Positions 20,026 through 28,011 of a stretch of DNA of 51,274 nucleotides are shown piece after piece. The stretch lies in assembly GCA_023150095.1 (NCBI GenBank), contig JAKLLO010000012.1:1-51274 (forward strand). The letters run 5' to 3'. Numbering within the stretch: the first letter of the stretch is position 1; every line of letters starts with the position of its first letter. This DNA comes from Zoogloea sp. GTDB lineage: Bacteria > Pseudomonadota > Gammaproteobacteria > Burkholderiales > Rhodocyclaceae. Both the position numbers and the translations under genes were made by a program. Under the pieces are notes generated by a model. It searched no databases and was not told the DNA's origin. It saw nothing but the letters and a program-made list of their open reading frames with translations.

Positions 20026-21774
20026 TCAGTCGGCCCGGGCCGGTGCCAGCTGCTGCACGGCCTCGAGGAGCACATCGGCGCTGATTGGCTTGTGCAGCAG
20101 CCGCACGCCGCCGGCCATGGCTTCGCGCAGGCGGTCGGGGGCGGTGTCGCCGGTCATCAGGATCGCCGGCGGCCGGCGCTGCAGGTGGGCCCGGATCGCG
20201 TCGAGGGCCTGGTGCCCGGTGCGATGCCCGCGCAGGCGGTAGTCGGTGATGACCACCGCCGGGTCAAAGTCGTGGAGGCACGCGATGGCGTCGGCTTCGG
20301 ACTCCGCCGTCCGGCAGTCGCAGTTCCAGTTTTCCAGCAGCGCGCGCATGGCGCACAGGACGGTCTGGTCGTCGTCGATGACGAGCACCTTGAGCCGTTG
20401 CAGATCATGGGGCTGGCCAGGGTCGGGCGCAGCCTGCCAAGGGGGGCTGGACGCATTCCCGTGACACGGGATGGTCACCCGGAACACCGATCCGCGCCCG
20501 GGGCGGGAGGCGAGGCTGAGCGCCAGATCCATGGTCCTGACCAGCTGGCGGACGATGGCGAGCCCCAGGCCGAGGCCGTGGCGCCGGTCGCGCTCGGGGT
20601 TTCCGAGCTGGTGGAAGGCCTGGAAGATCGTCTCGTGCTGGGAGGCCGGGATGCCGATCCCGGTGTCCCACACCTCGATCACCGCCAGCCCCGCCCGGGG
20701 CCGCCGGCAGGCGATGAGGAGGCCGCCGCGCTCGGTGTAGCGGACCGCGTTGGCGATCAGGTTGCGCAGCACGAGTTCGAGCAGCCCGGGGTCGGTGTGG
20801 CAGATCGCCGGAGTGTCCCGCAACCGGAACACCAGCTGTTTCTGCTCGGCCTGGGGGGCGAACTCGGCCTCCAGCTTCCGGAGCATCGGCAGGAGCGGGA
20901 AGGGCTGCGGGTTGGCCTCGATCACGCCGGCCTCCAGCCGGGAGAAGTCGAGCAGGGTGTTCAGCATCTCGCCGGAGGCTCGGGCGGCGCCCTCCATGTG
21001 GGTCAGCAGATCGGTCTGCGCCTCGTCCAGCCGGGTGCGCCGGAGCGAGGCGATGAACAGGCCCAGCGCGTGCAGCGGCTGGCGCAGGTCGTGGCTGGCC
21101 GCCGCCAGGAAGACCGATTTGGCGCGGTTTGCTTCTTCGGCGCGCAGGGTTTCGGCGCGCAGCTGTTCGACGAGTTCCAGGTTCTCGAAGCGCAGGAGGA
21201 TCGACCGGCGGGCGACCAGCGAGTAGTTGCGGGCAAATACCGTGAGCACCAGCAGATACAGCGGGATGCCGATCCACAGCCACAGATACTGCGCACTTCC
21301 GGCGATGAGCACGTAGGCCCACACGGGCAGGATGGCGGGGAAGAGGAAGCCGATGGCGACGGGCAGGCAGGGCGAGAAGATCGACAGGGCCGCCGCGCTC
21401 ATGCCGGCGATCAGGGCCAGGGTGGAGATCGCCGACGGGGGCGAGTCCAGATCCATGTACACGCAGCCGGCCAGCCCCCACAGGCTGCCGAGCACGATCA
21501 GCAGCGTGGTCATCCAGCGGGCGTAGTGCCGGGCGCCTGCCGGCGTGATGCGCTCGGGGATGCGCTGTCGCCACAGGTGGCCGAAGGCGCAGGCGGCGCC
21601 CATGGCGGCGCACCACAGCCCGATGTGGGCAGGCCCGCCGGAGAGCAGCACGGCGCTGCCCAGGAGCGCCGAGGCGAGAAAGCAGCCAAGCATGGCGATG
21701 CCGAAGCTCTCGTCGATCAGGGCCATCCCGGCGGCCAGCAGGTGAGGCGCGTCGAGGCGCAGGGGCGAGCTCAT
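20026..21774 (-). CDS. Membrane hybrid histidine kinase with C-terminal receiver
   Basis: The 582-residue protein starts at ATG 21774, overlapping the stop of the upstream regulator gene by 4 bp; the frame is open further upstream, but that part only shadows the regulator. About six membrane segments occupy residues 12-180 with no large periplasmic loop. They are followed by a HisKA domain with His228 (AAASHDLRQPLHAL), a HATPase domain (LIANAVRYTERGG, DTGIGIP, HGLGLGLAI), and a receiver with Asp511 (VVITDYRLRG) and the KP pair. The ASHDLRQPLHAL box marks a kinase group often paired with NarL-type regulators. It is co-transcribed with the NarL-type regulator and divergent from the MACPF cassette, so control of that cassette is a reasonable inference. 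Confidence 0.93.
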   Translation of the reverse strand: MSSPLRLDAPHLLAAGMALIDESFGIAMLGCFLASALLGSAVLLSGGPAHIGLWCAAMGAACAFGHLWRQRIPERITPAGARHYARWMTTLLIVLGSLWGLAGCVYMDLDSPPSAISTLALIAGMSAAALSIFSPCLPVAIGFLFPAILPVWAYVLIAGSAQYLWLWIGIPLYLLVLTVFARNYSLVARRSILLRFENLELVEQLRAETLRAEEANRAKSVFLAAASHDLRQPLHALGLFIASLRRTRLDEAQTDLLTHMEGAARASGEMLNTLLDFSRLEAGVIEANPQPFPLLPMLRKLEAEFAPQAEQKQLVFRLRDTPAICHTDPGLLELVLRNLIANAVRYTERGGLLIACRRPRAGLAVIEVWDTGIGIPASQHETIFQAFHQLGNPERDRRHGLGLGLAIVRQLVRTMDLALSLASRPGRGSVFRVTIPCHGNASSPPWQAAPDPGQPHDLQRLKVLVIDDDQTVLCAMRALLENWNCDCRTAESEADAIACLHDFDPAVVITDYRLRGHRTGHQALDAIRAHLQRRPPAILMTGDTAPDRLREAMAGGVRLLHKPISADVLLEAVQQLAPARAD

Positions 21775-22391
21775 GGTGTCTGCTGGATGAGCCCCCGGCG
21801 CTGGGCTTCCAGGACGGCCTCGATCCGGCTCGCCACGTTGAGCTGGGCGAGGATGGCTGCCACATGAACCCGCACGGTGTTCTCTGCCACCCCTAGGTGA
21901 CGTGCGATGACCTTGTTCGAGCGCCCCAGGCCAAGGTGATGCAGGACTTCCAGCTGGCGTGGCGTGAGCGGGCCGGGCGACCCTGCCCGGCCCGCGGCGC
22001 GCGGCGTGGCTTGGGGATGCGAGGCCCCGAGGCACTGGGCGATGCTCGCTTCGATCTGCTCCGGCGTCGCCGATTTGGACAGGAAGCCGGAGACGCCGTA
22101 GCGGTCCGCCATCTCCGCGGTGAACGTCTCGGCGGTGCCCGACACCACGATGATCCGCGCCGCCGGGAAATGCCGGTGGAGCACCTGGGTTCCATCCAGG
22201 CCATTCAGGCCGGGAAGTTGCAGGTCGAGCAGGATCAGGTCGATCGCGGTGTGGCCGTGTCGTTCCACCGCTTCCATGATCGAGCCCGCCTCGAGGATGT
22301 GGGACGAGGGCAGGGCGTCGTTCAGCAGAAGGCGCAGGCCGGTCCGAAACAGGGTGTGGTCGTCGATCAGGAGCAATCGGCAGTGCTGCAT
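21771..22391 (-). CDS. NarL/FixJ-family response regulator
   Basis: This 206-residue regulator has an N-terminal receiver (acidic pair Asp10-Asp11, phospho-acceptor Asp56 in LILLDLQLPG, KSA lysine near 105) and a C-terminal LuxR-type helix-turn-helix starting at LTPRQLEVLHHL with NKVIARHLGVAENTVRVHVAAIL. ATG 22391 was chosen over an in-frame ATG at 22433 because it begins directly at the receiver and has a GAGGAGA ribosome site at good spacing. It is the first gene of a two-gene operon with the hybrid kinase and is transcribed away from the MACPF cassette. A CTAGTC/GACTAG dyad about 110 bp upstream is a likely operator. Confidence 0.95.
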   Translation of the reverse strand: MQHCRLLLIDDHTLFRTGLRLLLNDALPSSHILEAGSIMEAVERHGHTAIDLILLDLQLPGLNGLDGTQVLHRHFPAARIIVVSGTAETFTAEMADRYGVSGFLSKSATPEQIEASIAQCLGASHPQATPRAAGRAGSPGPLTPRQLEVLHHLGLGRSNKVIARHLGVAENTVRVHVAAILAQLNVASRIEAVLEAQRRGLIQQTP

Positions 22392-22503
22392 CAATGGATT
22401 CTCCTCGCGCCGGGCCTGAGGCTGCGGCGTCACGGGAACAGTGGGGAGGAATGGGGAAGAACGGGCGACCGTGTGTCGGAAGGGGCGGTCATGACCACCG
22501 CCT

Positions 22504-22529
22504 CTAGTCGGGAAGGACTAGCCGTAGTC
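22504..22529. promoter_or_regulatory. Dyad between NarL-type regulator and MACPF cassette, candidate operator
   Basis: A perfect 6-bp inverted repeat, CTAGTC-N6-GACTAG, occupies 22504-22521, and a third TAGTC half-site lies at 22525-22529. It sits in the 295-bp divergent region, about 113 bp from the regulator start and 165 bp from the cassette start. NarL/FixJ regulators bind short inverted repeats as dimers, so this is a sensible operator candidate. The link to this particular regulator is inference. Confidence 0.5.
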
Positions 22530-22686
22530 AATCCGGATTATGGCGCGTTTGCCTGGTGTCGTGAATACTTCTTTGGCATGAGCTGGGGGCTGGAATGAAG
22601 CGCCCATGCGCATGTGGCCTCAGGGCCTGGTGAGCGACGGGGTATGTCGCACAGCTCAATGCATCACGTCACGAAAGGAAATGGAC

Positions 22687-23043
22687 ATGGTTTCGGAATC
22701 CGGTCAGGTCGAAAAGTACTATCAGTTTGCCGATTGTCTCAATGACGGCGGCTTTGTCATGGATTTCGAGGTGTACCGCGGCGATGTCGCCGGTCGCCTC
22801 GACAACGCGGGCGACAACTGGAACAGCGGGCGTTATCCGATCGGGCAGCAGCGGCGGATCGATCTGAGCACCCTCCGCTTCAACGGGGAGGCCCCCCAGG
22901 TGGGCGACAGCCTGCAGATCTTCGTCCGGGTCGTGGCCGGCGTGGACAAGCGTGGGCCTGCCTTCCTGTTTGCGCCGAACGGCCATGCCGCCGTGCATCG
23001 CGCCGCCGGCACCACCCTCTTCTACGGCGTTGACCTGCTGTGA
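22687..23043 (+). CDS. Small beta-rich protein, first gene of the MACPF cassette; unknown
   Basis: The 118-residue protein has no signal peptide or membrane segment. It contains an NDGGFVMDFEVY segment, a YPIGQQRRIDL stretch and a C-terminal GTTLFYGVDLL, and alternating hydrophobic residues suggest a compact beta-sandwich. I vaguely associate this NDGGF...GTT pattern with small secreted or toxin-linked beta proteins, but I cannot name a family. ATG 22687 was preferred because AAAGGAA lies at normal distance; ATG 22681 is two codons earlier but too close to that site. The next gene overlaps by GTGA, so the two are translationally coupled. A binding or targeting role alongside the pore-former is only a guess. 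Confidence 0.75.
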   Translation: MVSESGQVEKYYQFADCLNDGGFVMDFEVYRGDVAGRLDNAGDNWNSGRYPIGQQRRIDLSTLRFNGEAPQVGDSLQIFVRVVAGVDKRGPAFLFAPNGHAAVHRAAGTTLFYGVDLL

Positions 23044-23789
23044 GCGGCCCGATGATCGAGATCAGCAGCGGCGCCGAGACGGAGTGGTTCCGGGTTCAGC
23101 CGAACATGGAGGTGCAGTTCGGGCTGAACATGGCCGACGCGCTGGCGAAGACCCGGAACCAGGACGCCACGCTGCGCATGATGACGGATGTCCGCCTGGG
23201 CGCGGGGGGCAACGCGGCGGTCGAGGGGCGGCTGTTTCCCCACGTGGTCGTCGCCCCGGCGAACGCGGCCCTGTCGATCCGGATCCGCTGTGCGGCCACG
23301 GTGGGCTTCGGCTTCGCCATCCGCAGCAACGCCGAGACGGTGGTCGACAGGCTCTACGCGGTCGATCAGCTGGACGAGAACGGGATGATGTCGGCCACGA
23401 TCCGGCGCTACCAGTCGTCGTCCGATCTGCTCACCATCGATTCAGCGCGCACCCGGATCGATCGCGGCGCATCGACCGATGAGGCGATGGCGCACTGGAG
23501 CTGCGATATCGAGGCGTGGCCGGTGTTGCAGTACCTGGAGCCCATCTCGGGGCGTGTCTACGACGACCGGCATCCGCGCAACCTCGCCACGCCGCCTGCC
23601 CGCGCAGTGCGCCAGGCGCCGCCGCTCGCCGACGGGCTCGGCATGGCGACGGCGTCGTCGGGGGTGGGGGCCGGCGGCCTGTGGCGGGACACGGGCGCGG
23701 AGCAGGTCTTCCAGCGCATCCAGGTTCAGAGGGAGAGCCCGCAGGATCGCTTCGGGCTGTTGCATGTCACTTTCCTGGTGGCGCGCTGA
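23040..23789 (+). CDS. Unknown protein, second gene of the MACPF cassette
   Basis: The 249-residue protein begins at GTG 23040 within a GTGA overlap (an ATG at 23052 is an alternative). It lacks a signal peptide and membrane segments. The first ~125 residues look beta-rich; the region about 180-225 is rich in Pro, Gly and Ala and looks flexible; the last ~25 residues (QRIQVQRESPQDRFGLLHVTFLVAR) return to strand-like character. I do not recognise a family or catalytic motif. It is coupled to the 118-residue gene upstream and is followed after 36 bp by the MACPF-like gene, so the products probably act together. Confidence 0.8.
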   Translation: MSGPMIEISSGAETEWFRVQPNMEVQFGLNMADALAKTRNQDATLRMMTDVRLGAGGNAAVEGRLFPHVVVAPANAALSIRIRCAATVGFGFAIRSNAETVVDRLYAVDQLDENGMMSATIRRYQSSSDLLTIDSARTRIDRGASTDEAMAHWSCDIEAWPVLQYLEPISGRVYDDRHPRNLATPPARAVRQAPPLADGLGMATASSGVGAGGLWRDTGAEQVFQRIQVQRESPQDRFGLLHVTFLVAR

Positions 23790-23825
23790 TGCCGGCGCAA
23801 TGCCGGATTTCGGGGAAAAGCGGAT

Positions 23826-25736
23826 ATGACCAAGATTAGCGTCAAGATCATCAACGAGACGGATTCGACCAAGAACACCGTCCTGCAGTTCGAGCCGGCC
23901 CAGAGCCTTCAGGACGTGCGCGCCCAGCTGGCGAAGGAGCAGCTGATGAAGGACGGTGACGTCTTCCTCAGCGACGGCTTCGCGGTCGTCAAGGATAACG
24001 AGGCGGGCACCCGGATCGAGAGCCTGCTGGCCACGAAGGACGCGACGGAGCTGCGGCTCTCGATCCGGACGAGTGCGGCGGACGTGCCGCCGGCGATGTA
24101 CTCCTTCCAGCGCAAGAGCGAGGGTGGCAAGCGCGCCTTCAAGCTGAAGCCGACGCTCACGCTGGCCGAGGTGCGCACCGCGCTGGGGGCCTGGCTGGGC
24201 GCGTCGGACCTGTTTCTGGGCCGTGACGGCAGCGAGATCGCCGTGGCCGAAGAGGGTGACTGGGCCCTGAAGGACATCGCCAGCGCCGAAGGCGTGGTGG
24301 CCGTGCACGACGTGGTGGCGGCCAAGCCCGAGGAGGCCCGGCCCTTCACTTTCACCCGCAGCGTCGACGAGGAGAGCAAGTCCCTCAAGCTGATGCCGAC
24401 GGACACCCTGGCCGCGGCGCGGACCGCGCTGGGGGCGTGGATCCAGAAGGACGACCACTTTGCCGACAAGGCCGGCGGCAAGGTGGCGCCGGATCAGGAG
24501 GCCGGCTGGACGCTGGGCGATATCGAGGCGGAGAAGGGCGGCGTGCAGATCCTGTCGGCGAAATCCGGCAAGCCGTCGGTCCGCCCCGGGCAGCCGGGGG
24601 CGCCGTCCTTCGTCGATACCACCCGCCGCCCGCTGGCCTGGGGCCTGCCCGAAGAGGGTTCGCCGCCCGATCTGCTGAAGGAGCTGGAGGTGCCGCTCAA
24701 TGGCGCCGAGGTGGAGGTGCCGGAGCTGTTCACCAGCCTGAGCATCGAGCAGGTCAAGGCGCTGTACACGATGCTCTACCTCAACCGGGGGCTGTACGTC
24801 GGCCCGGACCCGCTCGACCTGGATTTCGTGAGGCGCTCGGACGACGCGCCGGTCGTCTACATCCACGAGAACCGGATCATGCGTTCCTCGCCGCCCAACT
24901 ATTCGTCCCGTCATGTGACGACAGCAACGGCGAGCCGCGTCCTCAACGAGTTCCGCCAGCGCAGCGTCCATGCCGCCAAGGCCTCGGGGAGCTACGCCGG
25001 CTGCGGGGTTGCCGCCGAGTTCCGGCACGACCTGGAAAAGCTCCAGCGCAAGGAGACGACGGACATCTTCCTGACCGAGCAGACCCTGGTGCCCAAGGTG
25101 ATCCTGCTCTTCGACAGGCAGGACGACCTGCGCTGCGCGCCGCGTTTCCAGGCGGCGGTCGAGAAGGTCTTCGAGACCTACACGTCGCTGCCCCAGCAAT
25201 ACGAGGCGCTGCACCGGGACGTGTTCAGGAAGTTCGGCTATTTCTACCCGTGCCGCGTCACGGTGGGCGGAAAGCTGCAGCGCAGCCTCGTCTCCCGGTC
25301 GGATTCGGAGACGGACCAGGAAAGCCTGCTGACCGAGTTCAATTTTGCCGCGAACGGTGAATTCGAGACCGACTCCGGCAAGGCCAAGTTCGACGTGGGT
25401 TACTCGTACAGCGACAGCAGCCAGAGCAAGCACAGTGCGCTCGACCAGCTGCGCAGCCAGCAGATGGAGTCGATGGGCGGGAGCTCCAGCTTTGCGCTGG
25501 ACCCCAAGGAGCGGGCGAAGTGGGTGGGCAGCGTGGCGTCGGTCAAGTTCTGGGCCGTCATCAACAACGCCGATCTGGTCCCGGTGCTGTGCTTCCTGCC
25601 CGATGCCCTGGCCCAGCGCTGCGCCACGGTCATCGAGGAGCAGGCCCGCTCGGCCGTCACCGCCCGCTACACGGTGATGGACATGACGGCCTTTGCCCAG
25701 GTGATCTCCTCGAAGGCGTTCGAGGCGCTGATCTGA
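23826..25736 (+). CDS. MACPF/perforin-like protein with three N-terminal beta-grasp-like repeats
   Basis: The 636-residue protein has two parts. Residues 1-80, 92-170 and 177-250 are three similar ~80-residue units (strand, turn, strand, then (L)xxVR(T/A)xLGAW helix, ending in a short strand), resembling ubiquitin-like beta-grasp folds. Residues ~300-620 look like a MACPF domain: a helical region, then F467-L484 (VFRKFGYFYPCRVTVGGKL), matching the YGTHY...GGK signature, followed by a Ser/Asp/Lys-rich amphipathic stretch (about 495-545, GYSYSDSSQSKHS) where membrane-inserting helices lie in this family, and WVGSVASVKFWAVI. MACPF proteins oligomerise into membrane pores. No signal peptide is present, so release would need lysis or a secretion system. 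The family call rests on motif reading alone. Confidence 0.72.
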   Translation: MTKISVKIINETDSTKNTVLQFEPAQSLQDVRAQLAKEQLMKDGDVFLSDGFAVVKDNEAGTRIESLLATKDATELRLSIRTSAADVPPAMYSFQRKSEGGKRAFKLKPTLTLAEVRTALGAWLGASDLFLGRDGSEIAVAEEGDWALKDIASAEGVVAVHDVVAAKPEEARPFTFTRSVDEESKSLKLMPTDTLAAARTALGAWIQKDDHFADKAGGKVAPDQEAGWTLGDIEAEKGGVQILSAKSGKPSVRPGQPGAPSFVDTTRRPLAWGLPEEGSPPDLLKELEVPLNGAEVEVPELFTSLSIEQVKALYTMLYLNRGLYVGPDPLDLDFVRRSDDAPVVYIHENRIMRSSPPNYSSRHVTTATASRVLNEFRQRSVHAAKASGSYAGCGVAAEFRHDLEKLQRKETTDIFLTEQTLVPKVILLFDRQDDLRCAPRFQAAVEKVFETYTSLPQQYEALHRDVFRKFGYFYPCRVTVGGKLQRSLVSRSDSETDQESLLTEFNFAANGEFETDSGKAKFDVGYSYSDSSQSKHSALDQLRSQQMESMGGSSSFALDPKERAKWVGSVASVKFWAVINNADLVPVLCFLPDALAQRCATVIEEQARSAVTARYTVMDMTAFAQVISSKAFEALI

Positions 25737-25816
25737 TCGCCTGCCCGTTTTATATCCCGCCGCAGCGATGCGGCAATTCACTGGAATCCGATTCCAGTCC
25801 ATTATCGAGGAGTGAA

Positions 25817-26074
25817 ATGATGACGACCATAACCTTGATCCAGGCCGCCAAATGCGGTGCCGAAGGCATTGCGCAGATGACCGCCCGAGTGCCCGACAAG
25901 AAGACGGGGGAGGTGCGCAACCTGCAGCTGTCGGATCTGAAGAACGGACCGCTGGCGTTCCTGTGTACAAACGCCGTGACGGCCCTTGCCGGCGCCCGTG
26001 AGGTGGAGATTACCTACAACGCCAATTACGGGTCGGGTCACCAGACCATCCAGGTGAGCTCGGTGATCAGCTGA
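25817..26074 (+). CDS. Small unknown protein, last gene of the MACPF cassette
   Basis: The 85-residue protein begins MMTTITLIQAAKCGAEGIAQ, has a Lys/Asp-rich middle (VPDKKTGEVRNLQLSDLKNG) and ends in strand-like EVEITYNANYGSGHQTIQV. It has no signal peptide or membrane helix. I do not recognise a family. GAGGAGTGAA gives a good ribosome site for ATG 25817 (or 25820, next codon). The gene follows the MACPF-like gene by 80 bp and is followed by a bidirectional terminator, so it is the last member of the transcript. An immunity, chaperone or accessory subunit role would fit its position, but none is shown. Confidence 0.75.
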   Translation: MMTTITLIQAAKCGAEGIAQMTARVPDKKTGEVRNLQLSDLKNGPLAFLCTNAVTALAGAREVEITYNANYGSGHQTIQVSSVIS

Positions 26075-26111
26075 TCCGCCTGGTCTGCCTCGCGCCACGT
26101 GGGGGGCATGA

Positions 26112-26146
26112 AAAAGCCGCCAGGCCGTGAAGGCCGGGCGGCTTTT
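26112..26146. terminator. Bidirectional terminator between the MACPF cassette and recQ
   Basis: AAAAGCCGCC (26112-26121) pairs perfectly with GGCGGCTTTT (26137-26146), with an inner GGCC/GGCC pairing and a short loop. The flanking A and T runs allow it to end transcripts on both strands. It lies between the 3' ends of the convergent 85-residue gene and recQ. Confidence 0.88.
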
Positions 26147-26172
26147 GTCTTGCTGGGCTGACCTCAGGCGCC

Positions 26173-27984
26173 TTACCCGGCCTCGGCCAGCAGTGCGATG
26201 ATGTCCTGCCCGTAGGCCTCGAGCTTGCGGTCGCCCACGCCGGAGATGGTGGCCAGCGCGAGGATGCTGTCGGGGCGGCGGCGGGCAATGTCGCGCAGGG
26301 TGGCGTCGTGGAAGATCACGTAGGCCGGCACGTTGCGCTCCTTGGCGGTGCTGGCCCGCCAGGCGCGCAGGCGACCCAGGAGCTCGGCCTCCTCGCCGGT
26401 GGCCTCGGGCCAGTCGATGCGACGGGCGGTGTCCTTCTTCTTTTTGGTGGGGCTGGGATCGACGCGCAGGGTAAAGCCGGCTTCGCCGCGCAGGATGGGG
26501 CGGGCGGCTTCGGTGAGGGTGAGGGCGCCGTAGCGCTCGTGATCCACCGCCAGGGCGCCGTGGGCGACGAGCTGGCGGATCAGGGTGCGCCAGCCCTTGT
26601 CGTCGAGCTCGGTGCCGATGCCGAAGGTGCTCACCTGGTCGTGCTGCCACTTCTTGACGTTGTCGGTGGCCTTGCCGATCAGCACGTCCACCACATGGGC
26701 GGCGCCGAAGCGGCTGCCGGTGCGGAACACGCATGACAGCGCCTTGCGGGCCGATTCGCTGGCGTCGCGCACTTCGGGCGGGTTCAGGCAGGTGTCGCAG
26801 TTGCCGCAGGGGGCGGAGTCTTCGTCGAAATAGCCGAGCAGGCGCTGGCGGCGGCAGCCGGTGGTTTCGCACAGGCCGAGCAGGGCGTCGAGCTTGGCGG
26901 TGGCGACGCGCTTCACCTCGTCGCTGGCCTCGCCCTGGTCGATGAAGCGGCGCTGCTGCACCAGATCGGCCACGCTGTAGGCCATCCAGGCTTCGGCGGG
27001 CTGGCCGTCGCGGCCGGCGCGGCCGGTTTCCTGGTAGTAGCCCTCGATGGAGCGGGGCAGATCCAGGTGAGCCACGAAGCGCACGTCGGGCTTGTCGATG
27101 CCCATTCCGAAGGCGATGGTGGCGACCATCACGATGCCGTCCTCGCGCAGGAAGCGGTCCTGGTTGATCGCCCGCTCGTCGGCGCCCATGCCCGCGTGGT
27201 AGGGCAGGGCGGCGATGCCTTTCTCCTGCAGCCACGCGGCGGTCTCGTCCACCTTCTTGCGGGACGAGCAATACACGATGCCGGCCTCGCCCAGGTGGCC
27301 GTCCTTGATGAAGGCGAGCAGCTGGGCGCGGGGGTTGTCCTTGGGGACGATGGTGTAGCGGATGTTGGGCCGGTCGAAGCTGGAGACGAACTCGCGCGCA
27401 TCCAGCAGGCGCAGGCGCTCGGCGATCTCGCGGCGGGTCTGGGCGTCGGCGGTGGCGGTGAGGGCGATCCGCGGGATCTGCGGGTAGCGTTCCTGGAGGA
27501 TCGACAGCTGCAGGTATTCGGGCCGGAAATCATGGCCCCATTGGGATACGCAGTGGGCTTCGTCGATGGCGAAGAGCGCCAGTTGGCCGGCCTCATAGAG
27601 GTGATCCAGCAGATCGAGGAAGCGCGGCGTGACGAGGCGCTCCGGCGCCACGTAGAGCAGATCCAGCGCGCCGGCGAGCATGGCCCGCTCAATCTCCATC
27701 GCCCGGTCGAAGCTCAGGCTGGAGTTGAGGAAATCCGCGGCGGCGCCCACTTCCTTCAGCGCGGAGACCTGATCCTGCATCAGCGCGATGAGCGGCGACA
27801 CGACGATCGCCACCCCCGGGCGCAGCAGCGCGGGGATCTGGTAGCACAGCGACTTGCCGCCGCCGGTGGGCATCAGCACCAGGGCGTCGCCACCGGCGCT
27901 TACGTGTTCGACGATGTCTTCCTGCGGCCCGCGGAACTGGGTGTAGCCGAAGACGTGGAATAGGGTTTCGCGGGCGCGGCTCAT
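26173..27984 (-). CDS. recQ: ATP-dependent DNA helicase RecQ
   Basis: The 603-residue protein unwinds DNA 3'-5' and takes part in recombination and fork repair. Walker A PTGGGKS is at 39-45, the DEAH box IDEAHCVSQWGHDFRPEYL at about 140-158, and motif VI QETGRAGRDG near 318-327. The RecQ zinc-binding cluster (CETTGC...CGNCDTC) lies near 373-399, followed by the RQC winged helix and an HRDC domain at about 525-600. The length is typical. It starts 27 bp downstream of a zinc-ribbon nuclease gene on the same strand, so the two are probably co-transcribed. Confidence 0.98.
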   Translation of the reverse strand: MSRARETLFHVFGYTQFRGPQEDIVEHVSAGGDALVLMPTGGGKSLCYQIPALLRPGVAIVVSPLIALMQDQVSALKEVGAAADFLNSSLSFDRAMEIERAMLAGALDLLYVAPERLVTPRFLDLLDHLYEAGQLALFAIDEAHCVSQWGHDFRPEYLQLSILQERYPQIPRIALTATADAQTRREIAERLRLLDAREFVSSFDRPNIRYTIVPKDNPRAQLLAFIKDGHLGEAGIVYCSSRKKVDETAAWLQEKGIAALPYHAGMGADERAINQDRFLREDGIVMVATIAFGMGIDKPDVRFVAHLDLPRSIEGYYQETGRAGRDGQPAEAWMAYSVADLVQQRRFIDQGEASDEVKRVATAKLDALLGLCETTGCRRQRLLGYFDEDSAPCGNCDTCLNPPEVRDASESARKALSCVFRTGSRFGAAHVVDVLIGKATDNVKKWQHDQVSTFGIGTELDDKGWRTLIRQLVAHGALAVDHERYGALTLTEAARPILRGEAGFTLRVDPSPTKKKKDTARRIDWPEATGEEAELLGRLRAWRASTAKERNVPAYVIFHDATLRDIARRRPDSILALATISGVGDRKLEAYGQDIIALLAEAG

Positions 27985-28011
27985 AGGGGCGGGATTTTAC
28001 CCCGGCCCGCC

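Noticed and set aside
22541-22553. TGGCGCGTTTGCC as a sigma-54 promoter upstream of the MACPF cassette
   Set aside because: The GG-to-GC spacing is about 3 nt too short for a -24/-12 promoter.
22687-23043. The 118-residue protein as an aegerolysin partner of the MACPF-like protein
   Set aside because: Its length is close, but the characteristic aegerolysin motifs and aromatic pattern are not visible.
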